Assembly: GCA_965276765.1 (NCBI GenBank)
Contig: OZ255627.1
Location: 1,736,001 to 1,800,000, forward strand
Source of the DNA: G965276765 sp965276765
Lineage (GTDB): Bacteria; Actinomycetota; Acidimicrobiia; Acidimicrobiales; Palsa-688
Reading direction: 5' to 3'
Length of the DNA: 64,000 bases
Below the pieces are notes generated by a model. It searched no databases, was not told the origin of the DNA, and saw nothing but the letters and a program-made list of their open reading frames with translations. Below are positions 19,191 through 27,385 of this stretch, piece by piece. Each line of letters opens with the position of its first letter. The stretch's first letter is position 1. A program made the translations under genes and the position numbers.

Positions 19191-20660
19191 ATGAAATCAG
19201 CGAGGGAACACATGGACATGCATGCCGCCTACCAAGAGGTGGGCACCTACCGAGCCGCAGCGGAGATCTGCGGCACCACCCCCAAGACCGTCAAGCGCGC
19301 CGTGATGGCGGCCAGGTCGTCGGAGTCAGCCAACGTCGATGGTGGAGGGGTGGTCGAGCACAACTACGACGACGTGACCGCCATCATCGCCAAGCGGGTT
19401 GAGCGCACCGAGGGTCGCATCTCGGCCAAGCGGCTCTTGCCGGTGGTGCGGGCCGCTGGATACGAGGGTTCGGCGCGCAACCTGCGCCGGGCGGTCGCTG
19501 AGGCCAAGGCCACATGGCGGATCGAGCAGCACCGGGGACGTCGGCCCGGGGTGTGGGTGCCGGGCGACATGTTGGTGTTCGACTGGGGGGAGATCGGACC
19601 GCTGTTCGTGTTCTGCGCCGTGTTGGCCTGGAGCCGGTTCCGCTTCGTCTGCTTCGCCGACAACCTGGGCGCCGAGTCCACCATGGCCGCGCTGGCCCAG
19701 TGCATGGAGACCATCGACGGGGTCCCAAAGACCCTGTTGACCGATCGCATGGGCTGTCTCAAGGGTGGGACCGTCGCCGGACTCGTCATCCCGACACCGG
19801 CCTATGTGCGCTTCGTTACCCACTACGGCACGCGACCCGATTTCTGCGAGGGGGCCGACCCGGCGTCGAAGGGGATCGTCGAGGCGTTGGTGGGTTACGT
19901 GAAGTCCGACCTCATGATCCCCGAAGAGCTCAGCGTCTCGGACCTCGCCACGGCCAATGCCAAGGGCGTCGCGTGGTGCAGCGAGGTGAACGCCCGAGTG
20001 CACACGGAGATCTCGGCGGTCCCTGCCGAGCGCCTCAAGATCGAGCGTCCGTTGCTCGGGGTCCTGCCGTCGCTGCGGGCGCGCATCGGCAAGGTCGTCG
20101 GGCGCAAGGTCGACCGGCTCAGCTGTGTGCGCTTCGGCTCGGCCCGCTACTCGGTGCCGACCGTCCACATTGGACGCCAGGTCGAGTTGCGGGTGGCCGA
20201 CGGCACGGTGCTCGTCGTGTTCCTAGGCGAGATCATCGCCAGCCACGACCTCGTCGCCCCTGGCGAGGCGGCTGTCCTAGACGAGCACTACGGCGGACCC
20301 CGGCCCTCCCCGGCCCGGGCGGTGCGTCCCAGGACCCCGGCCGAGAAGGCGTTCTGCGCCATGGGCCCGGCCGCCGAGGCCTTCATCAAGGGGGCCGCGG
20401 CGAGAGGGGTGACCACCCTCGCCGCAGACCTCGTCGAGCTGTGTGCCATGGACGCAGCCCACGGCACCGAGGCAGTTATGGCGGCCGTCGAGCGGGCCGT
20501 CACCTTCGGCCGGTTCCGCGCCCACGACGTGCGTTCGATCCTCGCCGCGGGCACCGGGGTGCCGCGGCCGCGAGCGCCCGGTGACGCCCTCATCGTCGAC
20601 TTGCCGAGCGTCGCGGTCCGCTCACTTAGCGACTACGCCATCGGGGGTGAGGAGGCGTGA
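19191..20660 (+). CDS. istA: IS21 transposase IstA (second element)
   Basis: A 489-residue transposase from ATG 19191. An N-terminal helix-turn-helix (YQEVGTYRAAAEICGTTPKT) is followed by the catalytic domain beginning GDMLVFDWGEIGPLF. LVGYVKSDLMIPEELSVSDL lies in the late catalytic region, and the C-terminal beta domain contains SARYSVPTVHIGRQVELRVA. The frame is intact. It overlaps istB by four bases. Confidence 0.92.
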   Translation: MKSAREHMDMHAAYQEVGTYRAAAEICGTTPKTVKRAVMAARSSESANVDGGGVVEHNYDDVTAIIAKRVERTEGRISAKRLLPVVRAAGYEGSARNLRRAVAEAKATWRIEQHRGRRPGVWVPGDMLVFDWGEIGPLFVFCAVLAWSRFRFVCFADNLGAESTMAALAQCMETIDGVPKTLLTDRMGCLKGGTVAGLVIPTPAYVRFVTHYGTRPDFCEGADPASKGIVEALVGYVKSDLMIPEELSVSDLATANAKGVAWCSEVNARVHTEISAVPAERLKIERPLLGVLPSLRARIGKVVGRKVDRLSCVRFGSARYSVPTVHIGRQVELRVADGTVLVVFLGEIIASHDLVAPGEAAVLDEHYGGPRPSPARAVRPRTPAEKAFCAMGPAAEAFIKGAAARGVTTLAADLVELCAMDAAHGTEAVMAAVERAVTFGRFRAHDVRSILAAGTGVPRPRAPGDALIVDLPSVAVRSLSDYAIGGEEA

Positions 20661-21430
20661 GCACCACTCCGCCGCCGCTCGCCGCCGATCTCGAGGCCGG
20701 TCTGCGCCGCCTACGGCTCGGCGCCATGCGCCGGCTGAGTCCCGAGCTGTTGGTGGTGGCCAAGACCCAGCGCTGGCGGCCCGAGGAGTTCCTGCGCACC
20801 ATGGTCGAGGCCGAGATCGCCTCGCGCGACGCCTCTAACGCCCGGGGACGTCTGGCGACCGCCGCCTTCCCGGTGCGAAAGACCCTCGAGGACTTCGACG
20901 TCGATGCCTCGTCGGTCTCACGCGCCACGTTCGACTACCTCTCCTCACTCGAGTGGATCGCGGCCAAGGAGAATCTTTGTCTCGTGGGACCGGCCGGGAC
21001 CGGCAAGTCCCATCTCCTGGTCGCCCTCGGGCACCACGCCGTCGACACCGGCAAGCGGGTTCGCTACTTCACCGCCACCGAGCTCGTCGAGACCCTCTAC
21101 CGGGGACTGGCCGACAACAGCGTCGGCCGCGTGATCGAGCAACTCTTGAAGGCCGACCTCATCCTGGTTGACGAGATCGGCTTTGCCCCGATGGACGACA
21201 CCGGCGCCCAGCTGTTCTTCCGCGTCGTGTCCGCCGCCTACGAGCGACGGTCCCTCGGCATCGCCTCACACTGGCCGTTCGAGGACTGGGGTCGCTTCCT
21301 CCCCGAGCACAACACCGCCGTCAGTCTGCTCGACCGGCTCTTGCACCACGGCATCGTGGTGGCGACTTCCGGCGAGTCGTTCCGCCTGAAGGAGGCCCGT
21401 CGGCGAGGAGGTGTACCTAAACTCACATAG
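20657..21430 (+). CDS. istB: IS21 helper ATPase IstB (second element)
   Basis: A 257-residue AAA+ ATPase starting at GTG in a GTGA overlap with istA. Walker A GPAGTGKS is at residues 111-118, and LILVDEIGF is the Walker B. It is intact, so this element may be transposition-competent. Confidence 0.92.
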   Translation: MSTTPPPLAADLEAGLRRLRLGAMRRLSPELLVVAKTQRWRPEEFLRTMVEAEIASRDASNARGRLATAAFPVRKTLEDFDVDASSVSRATFDYLSSLEWIAAKENLCLVGPAGTGKSHLLVALGHHAVDTGKRVRYFTATELVETLYRGLADNSVGRVIEQLLKADLILVDEIGFAPMDDTGAQLFFRVVSAAYERRSLGIASHWPFEDWGRFLPEHNTAVSLLDRLLHHGIVVATSGESFRLKEARRRGGVPKLT

Positions 21431-21796
21431 GGTTGAACATCACAGCGAGGGGCGGGGACTTCTGGTGGCCAAAAGCGAGGACTGAAGACTGGCCACGAAC
21501 AGGAGCCCAGATGACCGTCATCTCCGGATGACCGTCAGCTACGGCACGGTCTGCTCGTCGAGGTGGCGATCATGGCCCCCTCACGGTACCCCTCACGCGA
21601 GAAGCCGAGCCAGCCGGCTGCCTCCGCGATGGTCATCCACTCGGCCGCTTCGCCCTCGGGCCGGGACCTCACAAACCGCAACGGTAGCCAGCGAGAACCG
21701 ATCGGCGCGGGGCGATCGGGACGTCGGCTTGGCTGCCCGTTTGGGCGATCTGCGCAGCGGGTACATCTCGCGACACACAACCTCAGGGGGGATGTC

Positions 21797-22126
21797 ATGC
21801 CTGACGAAGCTCACGCGAAGAGTGAGGCGGACTCGAAGAAAGAACGCGCCGACGACGTGCGCGAACAACTCTCCGGCGAAGATACTCCGGATACCACGGA
21901 TCGCCGGAGCCAGGTCGGCCCGACGGGCGGCGGGGAAGCGAAGATGGCACCCGAGGGTGTTGGCACGAGTTACACCCGAGGCGGCGAGCAGATAAGCGGA
22001 CAGGAAGGCAAAGAAGCCGGTCGTGTCGATACCGGAGCCGACGACTCTGAAACCGGGCGACCCACCGGCGAATCCACGCCGCGCGACCGCAGCGGAGTCG
22101 ACCCCCAGGACGGACCCGACACCTGA
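21797..22126 (+). CDS. Acidic disordered protein
   Basis: A 109-residue, Glu/Asp/Gly-rich protein (MPDEAHAKSEADSKKERADD at the start) preceded by a GGGGGGAT purine run. It has no hydrophobic core and resembles hydrophilin-type stress proteins in composition only. I do not recognise it. Confidence 0.5.
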   Translation: MPDEAHAKSEADSKKERADDVREQLSGEDTPDTTDRRSQVGPTGGGEAKMAPEGVGTSYTRGGEQISGQEGKEAGRVDTGADDSETGRPTGESTPRDRSGVDPQDGPDT

Positions 22127-22139
22127 TTGAACGGCCCCC

Positions 22140-22308
22140 TCATCGCGTCCCCGTTAGTACCGCCTCGGTTCTTTCGATGGGTACCGGCCGGGTCTTGCCG
22201 TCCTCGCGGAGGTACTGCTCGGTCCCGCAGGCGGGGCAGGTGGCGTCGGTTGGCTGGCCGGGGAAAGCGGACGGGTTCCCCGCAGTCGATACACGGCAAG
22301 GTCGGCAT
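22140..22308 (-). pseudogene. Small zinc-ribbon protein with one-base frameshift
   Basis: ATG 22308 starts MPTLPCIDCGEPVRFP. If the following C run is read as three rather than four bases, the frame continues GQPTDATCPACGTEQYLRED and ends at the TGA at 22140. This gives two CxxC pairs, a complete zinc ribbon of about 55 residues. As written, the frame is broken by a single extra base. Confidence 0.6.
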
Positions 22309-22567
22309 CACCCGACCGTACCGAACGCGTGTTCGGGCGGCAACGGGGCGGCGACGGCGGGGGGAGGATCACGAGGATGTGAACGGCGATAGCGACATAG
22401 GTGCATGCCCACGACCCTCGGGGGTCTGCCAGGACGAGGTCGCCGCTATAGGTCCTCGGCGGTTTCCGGCGGCCGCCTCGGTAACCTGATCGGTGCCTTG
22501 CAGGCCCCACGGTCCCCCCCGGATCGTGGGGCCTCGGCGCGTCCACGGCAGAGGCCGGCGGGAGGAC

Positions 22568-22898
22568 TCAGGCAGCCGTCGGTCGGGCGGCACGACGCCC
22601 GGCGTTGCGGGTACCGACGGCCATCCCACCCCAAACGCCGGCCAAGTCGGGGCCCTGCCCGGCCGCCCACTCGGCGCAGGGCCCACTCACCCGACAACCC
22701 CGCACAGACCGCCTTCGCCTCATCAACGATCAGCGGGTTGGAGTGAAGCTCACGGAACCACGACACCTCGAGCGGGGCGTCCCGGCAGGCTGCGTGGGCG
22801 TGCCACCACGGCCTCGACGTGACCAGCGCCAGGAGCGCACCGACATCCGGGCACTCATCGGACCAGGAGCCGTATGAACCTCGGCCGAGATCGGCCAC
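22568..22898 (-). pseudogene. WhiB-family regulator with one-base frameshift
   Basis: From GTG 22898 the frame reads to PWWHAHAACRDAPLEVSWFR and AKAVCAG. The next frame continues CRVSGPCAEWAAGQGPDLAG followed by VWGGM and ends at the stop at 22568. All four cluster cysteines and the GVWGG turn of WhiB proteins are present, but an extra T near 22690 separates the frames. WhiB proteins bind a 4Fe-4S cluster and act with the main sigma factor. Confidence 0.7.
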
Positions 22899-23052
22899 AG
22901 GCTGCCCACCATACGCCACGCCGTCCCAGTCAGTGAGATGTGATTCATGACGCGATGCCCTAGAGATCGACGGCACCCGGGACTGTCCGGCGGCGACAGA
23001 TGCCGCGGACTGTCGTGGCCGTGTGGTCGACCGAGCAGCCGTACGACGCCGG

Positions 23053-23748
23053 CTAAGAGTAGGGAGTCGTGACTTCGCCCCGGTACTCGTCGACTCCTGA
23101 CCTGGCGACGACACCCCAAGCGGTTGTGGCTGACCCGACGTCCACTCCTACTTGGACCTCTGCGCCGTCCTGGCCGCTGTAGGCGCTGCACGACTGGTTC
23201 GCGGGCGCCACGACGACGTTGAGCGCCGGGCAGTAAACCTTCACGGGAAGACCCGATTCCCGTGCGAGGACCGAGGCGATCTCTTGGGCTAGGCGGGATG
23301 AGTCGACCGTCTTCGCCGCGACGGTTGTCGACGGGGGCACCGTCGTCGTGGTTGTCGTCGTCACGGTTGCAGCGGGCGCCGCTGCCGCTGGCTTCACAAA
23401 GAACGTCCCGGTGTCGTTCCCGGCCGACCAGCGGACAACGCCAGCACGGTCTTCGTTTGCCGCTATGGCCGGGATGACGCCGTGACGTACCGTTCCGGAG
23501 CAGTCGTACTGGCCTGTGGCGGCCTCGGCACAGGACACCTTCACTGCCAGACCAATCCGGGCGGTGAGCTTGGCTGTGAGACCGGCTGTGACGTTGCGGT
23601 AGATCACGGGCGCAGCCGGTGATGGGACCGTGACCGTGGTAGGCGCCCCGCCATGTTGGGGTGTTGCCGCGGCTGCGTGTGCGCTCCGGTGGTCCCGCAG
23701 CCAGCGAGGACCCCGAGGCCGAGCAGCCCTGCAGCGACTCGAGGCCAC
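23053..23748 (-). CDS. Secreted protein with two DUF4333-like domains, signal out of frame
   Basis: Two similar domains (IYRNVTAGLTAKLTARIGLA and LAQEIASVLARESGLPVKVY, each followed by one conserved Cys pair) are joined by a Thr-rich linker, a layout like tandem DUF4333 domains outside the cell membrane. The N-terminus in this frame is Arg-rich, not a signal peptide. An overlapping frame at about 23705-23745 reads RVAAGLLGLGVLAGCG, a perfect lipobox. So the real lipoprotein start is probably disconnected by a small indel. Confidence 0.55.
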   Translation of the reverse strand: MASSRCRAARPRGPRWLRDHRSAHAAAATPQHGGAPTTVTVPSPAAPVIYRNVTAGLTAKLTARIGLAVKVSCAEAATGQYDCSGTVRHGVIPAIAANEDRAGVVRWSAGNDTGTFFVKPAAAAPAATVTTTTTTTVPPSTTVAAKTVDSSRLAQEIASVLARESGLPVKVYCPALNVVVAPANQSCSAYSGQDGAEVQVGVDVGSATTAWGVVARSGVDEYRGEVTTPYS

Positions 23749-23880
23749 TCACAGGCCGGACGCTACATCTATAGCGGCGACCTAGAGCGGTTGGTTTCGC
23801 AGTCTTGTCGGTACGCCTGATCTCAGCCGGCGAGGTCGAGAGACTAAGCGGGCAAGAGGAGCGGCCGGCGAGCGGCGGCC

Positions 23881-23916
23881 GGCGCTAAGCGGGAGCAGGA
23901 TGACAAGGCATGAGAT
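23881..23916 (+). repeat. 36-bp direct repeat, copy 1
   Basis: Starts GGCGCTAAGCGGGAGCAGGA. It matches 24410-24445 at 33 of 36 positions. The two copies bracket the small gene at 24008-24217. Confidence 0.75.
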
Positions 23917-24007
23917 TGGCGGCGTCGGGGGAAGCGGACCTCGGCGGCGGGCGAAGGTGAGCTGGCCGGCGAGGGGAAGGTCTGGGGCAGCTGGGTATAA
24001 GGAGTGG

Positions 24008-24217
24008 GTGCCGACTGAGACGATCTGCGTGGTGGACGGATGCGACCGGGCAGCGATCGCCGAGCCGGTCCTGTGGGGAGGCTCGGAGGCATCGCTGTGC
24101 CAGGAGCACGTCGATGCGTTCGCAGCCCAACCGACCGATTGGAACGGCGAGCTCAGCGGCGACGGCACGACAGTGACACGGCTGTGGCGGCGGGAAGGCG
24201 TCGGCGAAGCGTCCTGA
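24008..24217 (+). CDS. Small protein with C-EH / WxGEL / RLWRREG signature
   Basis: A 69-residue protein from GTG 24008, with AAGGAG six bases upstream. It has CVVDGCDR near the start, then LCQEHVDAF, WNGELSGDGTTVTRLWRREG and a terminal GEAS. Two N-terminal Cys and a CxEH pair could bind zinc. It is a paralogue of the N-terminal part of the protein at 5497-5925. Function unknown. Flanked by 36-bp direct repeats. Confidence 0.6.
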   Translation: MPTETICVVDGCDRAAIAEPVLWGGSEASLCQEHVDAFAAQPTDWNGELSGDGTTVTRLWRREGVGEAS

Positions 24218-24409
24218 CCGACCGGACAGGGAACCGGGCCTTGACGTCGACGGAGGGCACAGCCGGCAAGCTCGAGCGCAGCGGCTGCCGGAGAGAGGCG
24301 AGCGGCGGCGAGGCCGGCCGGCGAAGTCGAGCCGAGCAGGCAACTCGAGCGAGCGGCCCGGGACCGGCGTGAGTGGCTGGCGAAGCGAGCGGACCAGCGA
24401 GAGGCTGCT

Positions 24410-24445
24410 GGCGCTAAGCGGGACCAGGATGAGAAGGCACGAGAT
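24410..24445 (+). repeat. 36-bp direct repeat, copy 2
   Basis: Starts GGCGCTAAGCGGGACCAGGA; differs from 23881-23916 at three positions. The core CGCTAAGCG is itself a short palindrome. The sequence between 24218 and 24632 otherwise shows no gene. Confidence 0.75.
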
Positions 24446-24632
24446 GGAACAGATAGGCGGTAGGACCGGCTTCCGGCCGCTCTAGGAGGCCCCGTTCCCT
24501 CTAGCCCGGTCGCGCCCGGGGTCGACGTAGAGGGCGAAGCCCGACTTGAACACGGTGAGGTTCTCGCCTTCGGGGTCGGGTCCGAGGATGAAGGCCACCC
24601 ACAACCAGGCACTCGGGTCCCGACGGCCGAGG

Positions 24633-25020
24633 TCAAAAGGGCACCGCCTGGGGGTCCAGGTTCGTCTTGGTCACGCCCCTCCCGAGAACCAACGTGTCCG
24701 ACCGGCGCCCGAGACCGCGCTGAAAGGTCACCCCGTCGGTGATCGTGGCGTTGAGAAGCTCCGTGACCTCCTGTGCGAAGCCCCGGGCCTGGGTGGCGAG
24801 GTCAGCGGGAGGCAAGGAAGGGCGAGACGACCAACCACGCCCTGCGTGCACGCTCGGAGACGAAGCGGCTCTCGGCGGCCTGGCGGCGGAGCTCCTCGAT
24901 GCTGACACCGGCAGCGGGGAAGGTGGCAGCGACAGCCTGTTGCATCTCGGCGTCGTCGGCGGACTCGATGACCATCGACGTCTCCTCGGGCGGAGTCGCA
25001 GCCTTTGCCATGACCAACAT
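24633..25020 (-). pseudogene. Hypothetical protein, frameshifted
   Basis: The N-terminal piece (from ATG 25020 or 25011) reads MAKAATPPEETSMVIESADD, then AEMQQAVAATFPAAGVSIEE and FVSERARRAWLVVSPFL. A second frame continues ATQARGFAQEVTELLNATIT and LGRRSDTLVLGRGVTKTNLD. The switch lies near 24810. I do not recognise the family; a helical small protein is all that can be said. Confidence 0.45.
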
Positions 25021-25220
25021 CGTACGCAGATCGCGGTGACAGCGATGGGTCAAGCGAAGAGACCGGGGGCTGGCGAGAGCCTCTCGATCGGCGCCTGGGT
25101 CGTGCCACATTCGTGCCACAACGGCCGGTCAAACCCGGTCAGGCCGGGCACAGATGGTCAAGCCGAAACGGCCACTGACCTGCCCGAACGTGCGAAACAC
25201 CTGATGGGCGAAGGGTGCGA

Positions 25221-25270
25221 CAGCCCCTTCCCAAGCTGAGAACGCGCGTTCGATTCCCGTCGCTCGCTCT
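25221..25270 (+). tRNA. tRNA-Gly(CCC)-like 3' remnant, possible attachment site
   Basis: CTTCCCAAGCTG resembles the anticodon loop and 3' stem of tRNA-Gly(CCC), and GTTCGATTCCCGTCGC resembles its T arm and acceptor. The T stem has mismatches (GCGCG against CCCGT), there are extra bases before the anticodon loop and the 5' half is absent, so it is not a working tRNA. Integrative elements often leave such 3' fragments. Weak call. Confidence 0.35.
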
Positions 25271-25383
25271 CGGAAGGAGTCCAGGAGCCTTTCGGCCGAC
25301 GGGCGTACAAGCGGGTCGAGAATGCACCGCTGGTGGACCGCTTCCGAGAAGGGAGCGTCCTCGCAGCGTGGATTCGGCAGGGG

Positions 25384-26412
25384 CTACGCGGCGGTCCGTT
25401 CGTCGATCGGGCGTCGCCTCAGTGTCGGCTTCACGACAGCGGGTGAGTTGTAGGCCATGTCGAGCTGGCCGACGTCGGTGCCGGGCGGGACGATCTCGTC
25501 GATGCGCTCGAGGGTGTTGTCGCTGAGCACGATCTCGGCGCCGGCGAGCAGGTCGTCGAGCTGTTCCATCGTGCGCGGGCCGAGGAGGGCGGCGGTCACG
25601 CCGGGGTGCGCGATCGCGAACGCCATCGCCATGTGGGTCAGCGACATGCCGGCCTCGTCCGCGACCGGGATCAGCTGTTCCACGACGTCGATGCGGCGCT
25701 CGTCGCGGAGGTGGGCGTAGTAGTTGCCGGTGCGGCGCAGGTTGGACTGCTGCCCTTTGCGCACGCGGCCGGTGAGCATCCCCTGCGCCAGTGGGCTCCA
25801 GACGATGGTGCCCATGCCGTACCGCTCGGTGACGGGGAGGACGTCGCGCTCGATGCCGCGATTCAGGATCGAATAGTTCGGCTGCTCGCACCGGAAGCGC
25901 TCGAAGCCGCGACGCTCGGCGACCCACTGCGCCTCGACGATGTCCGCGGCGGGGAGCTTCGAGGTTCCGATCGCGCGGACCTTGCCGCTGTGTACGAGGT
26001 CGGAGAGCGCAGACAGCGTCTCGTCGATGTCGGTGTCGGTGTCGGGCCGGTGGTACTGGTACAGGTCGATGTAGTCGGTCTGCAGCCGCTGCAGCGAGTG
26101 CTCGACCGCGTTCATGATCCACCGACGCGATGCGCCCCGTCGGTTCGGGGCGTCGCCCATGGGATTGGCGAACTTCGTGGCGAGCACGACGTCGTCCCGA
26201 CGACCCTTCAACGCCTTGCCGACGATCTCCTCGGACTCGCCGAGGGAGTACACGTCGGCCGTGTCGATCAGGTTGATGCCGGCATCGAGTGCCTTGTGGA
26301 TGATGCGGATCGAGTCGTCATGGTCGGGGTTGCTTATGGCGCCGAAGTTCATGGCGCCGAGAGCGTATGGGCTGACCTGGATGCCCGTGCGGCCGAGGGT
26401 GCGATAGTGCAT
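25384..26412 (-). CDS. Aldo/keto reductase
   Basis: A 342-residue NADPH-dependent reductase. MHYRTLGRTGIQVSPYALGA starts the (beta/alpha)8 barrel. The catalytic tetrad is visible: Asp and Tyr in DTADVYSLGE, Lys in VVLATKFA and His in YQYHRPD. AGGAG precedes ATG 26412. It is divergent from the TetR gene at 26526 across a palindromic operator, so it is probably the repressor's target and may reduce a toxic aldehyde or ketone. Confidence 0.9.
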   Translation of the reverse strand: MHYRTLGRTGIQVSPYALGAMNFGAISNPDHDDSIRIIHKALDAGINLIDTADVYSLGESEEIVGKALKGRRDDVVLATKFANPMGDAPNRRGASRRWIMNAVEHSLQRLQTDYIDLYQYHRPDTDTDIDETLSALSDLVHSGKVRAIGTSKLPAADIVEAQWVAERRGFERFRCEQPNYSILNRGIERDVLPVTERYGMGTIVWSPLAQGMLTGRVRKGQQSNLRRTGNYYAHLRDERRIDVVEQLIPVADEAGMSLTHMAMAFAIAHPGVTAALLGPRTMEQLDDLLAGAEIVLSDNTLERIDEIVPPGTDVGQLDMAYNSPAVVKPTLRRRPIDERTAA

Positions 26413-26459
26413 CGCCGATCTCCTTCTGGCACCCGTGGATGCCGTAGGGTGTGAGAAGT

Positions 26460-26506
26460 GGGACGTTGTCCCGGTACGGGATTCACTATACGGGACAATG
26501 TCCCGG
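26460..26506. promoter_or_regulatory. Twin palindromic operator between AKR and TetR genes
   Basis: GGGACGTTGTCCC (26460-26472) and CGGGACAATGTCCCG (26491-26505) are near-perfect inverted repeats sharing GGGAC-n3/5-GTCCC. They lie between the divergent starts at 26412 and 26526. They are the likely binding sites of the TetR protein, controlling both genes. Confidence 0.7.
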
Positions 26507-26525
26507 TTAAGCAAGGAGCTCACGG

Positions 26526-27122
26526 ATGCCACGTGCTGATGCGCAGCGGAACATCGACGCGCTGCTCGTGGCTGCGGAGGAGGAGTTTGCGGCGCAGGGC
26601 GTCGACGTGAACGTGCGCGCCATCGCGGCTCGTGCCGGCGTGGGCACTGCGACCCTGTACCGACACTTCCCGCTGCGGTCGGATCTGATCACCGCGGTGT
26701 TCCGTCGCGAGGTGGACGGATGCGCAGCCGAAGCGCCGAAGCTCGCCGAGACGCACGACCCTGACGAAGCACTCGAACTGTGGATTCAGTACTACGCGAG
26801 GTTCATTGTGACGAAACGTGGTCTCGCTGCCGCGTTGCACTTTGGAGACCCGGCATTCAAAGCCCTGCCCGCCTATTTCCAGCAGCAGCTCGGCCCGGTC
26901 CTCCAGGCACTGCTCGACGCTGCCGTCGCTGCCGGCGCTATCCGCGACGGCGTCGACCCCCTTGACCTGCTGGGCGCGGTCGCAAAACTCTGCATCCCCC
27001 CGCTGGGGACCGATGACACCTCTCGAGCGAACCGAATGATCGCCCTGCTCGTCGACGGCCTGCGGTACGGCATGAATCCGAACCCCGCTCGGAGAGAGTC
27101 TGGGCGCTTCTCGCAGGTTTGA
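26526..27122 (+). CDS. TetR-family transcriptional regulator
   Basis: A 198-residue repressor. The N-terminal HTH is complete (ALLVAAEEEFAAQGVDVNVR, then AIAARAGVGTATLYRHFPLR). The C-terminal ligand domain is the SbtR-like type (AAGAIRDGVDPLDLLGAVAK). AAGGAG lies 8 bases upstream. Divergent from the aldo/keto reductase. Confidence 0.9.
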   Translation: MPRADAQRNIDALLVAAEEEFAAQGVDVNVRAIAARAGVGTATLYRHFPLRSDLITAVFRREVDGCAAEAPKLAETHDPDEALELWIQYYARFIVTKRGLAAALHFGDPAFKALPAYFQQQLGPVLQALLDAAVAAGAIRDGVDPLDLLGAVAKLCIPPLGTDDTSRANRMIALLVDGLRYGMNPNPARRESGRFSQV

Positions 27123-27187
27123 GAGCAGTCATGGTCACGATGATCGTGCCAGTATTCTGTGCGGTGACCGTCGGTCGTCGATGGCCG

Positions 27188-27201
27188 CCAAGTCGACTTG
27201 G
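27188..27201. promoter_or_regulatory. 14-bp perfect palindrome
   Basis: CCAAGTCGACTTGG is a perfect palindrome in the 263-base gap between the TetR gene and the membrane-protein gene; the rest of that gap shows no gene. It could be a protein-binding site or chance. Confidence 0.25.
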
Positions 27202-27385
27202 TGGAGGCGCTCTGGGTGCCGATAACGTCGAGATCGGCGATCTTGTCGCGTTTGAAAGTGAACCCGAGTGCCCCTGAGGATTTCCCCGCGCAGGACTGGC
27301 GCAGTTGATCAGAGCGGGTTAGCGAATGACAGGTTCTCCGATCGTTCGACGCATCGCCGAGCTCGCCCTCCGGTAATCGTCGCCG

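Larger units (their letters stand above)
19006..21501 (+). mobile_element. Second IS21-family element
   Basis: The ends start TGT: TGTCCGTGGCCA at 19006 and, on the complement, TGTTCGTGGCCA from 21501. Inner blocks AGTCC-CG-TTTTGGCCA are shared by both ends, and CCCCGGTTTTGGCCA is repeated at the left end. The 5-bp GGAGC is duplicated at 19001-19005 and 21502-21506. Length is 2496 bp. It carries istA and istB in plus orientation and is clearly different from the IS21 element at 862-3620. Confidence 0.92.

Noticed and set aside
19514..20584. 356-codon plus ORF inside the second istA
   Set aside because: Shadow frame of istA, very Arg/Gly/Pro-rich, no motif.
22800..25400. CRISPR array or tandem repeats
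   Set aside because: Only one pair of 36-bp repeats separated by a gene is present; no regular spacer pattern.
25139..26122. 327-codon Arg/His-rich minus ORF
   Set aside because: Shadow of the aldo/keto reductase frame; composition is that of a wrong frame in GC-rich DNA.
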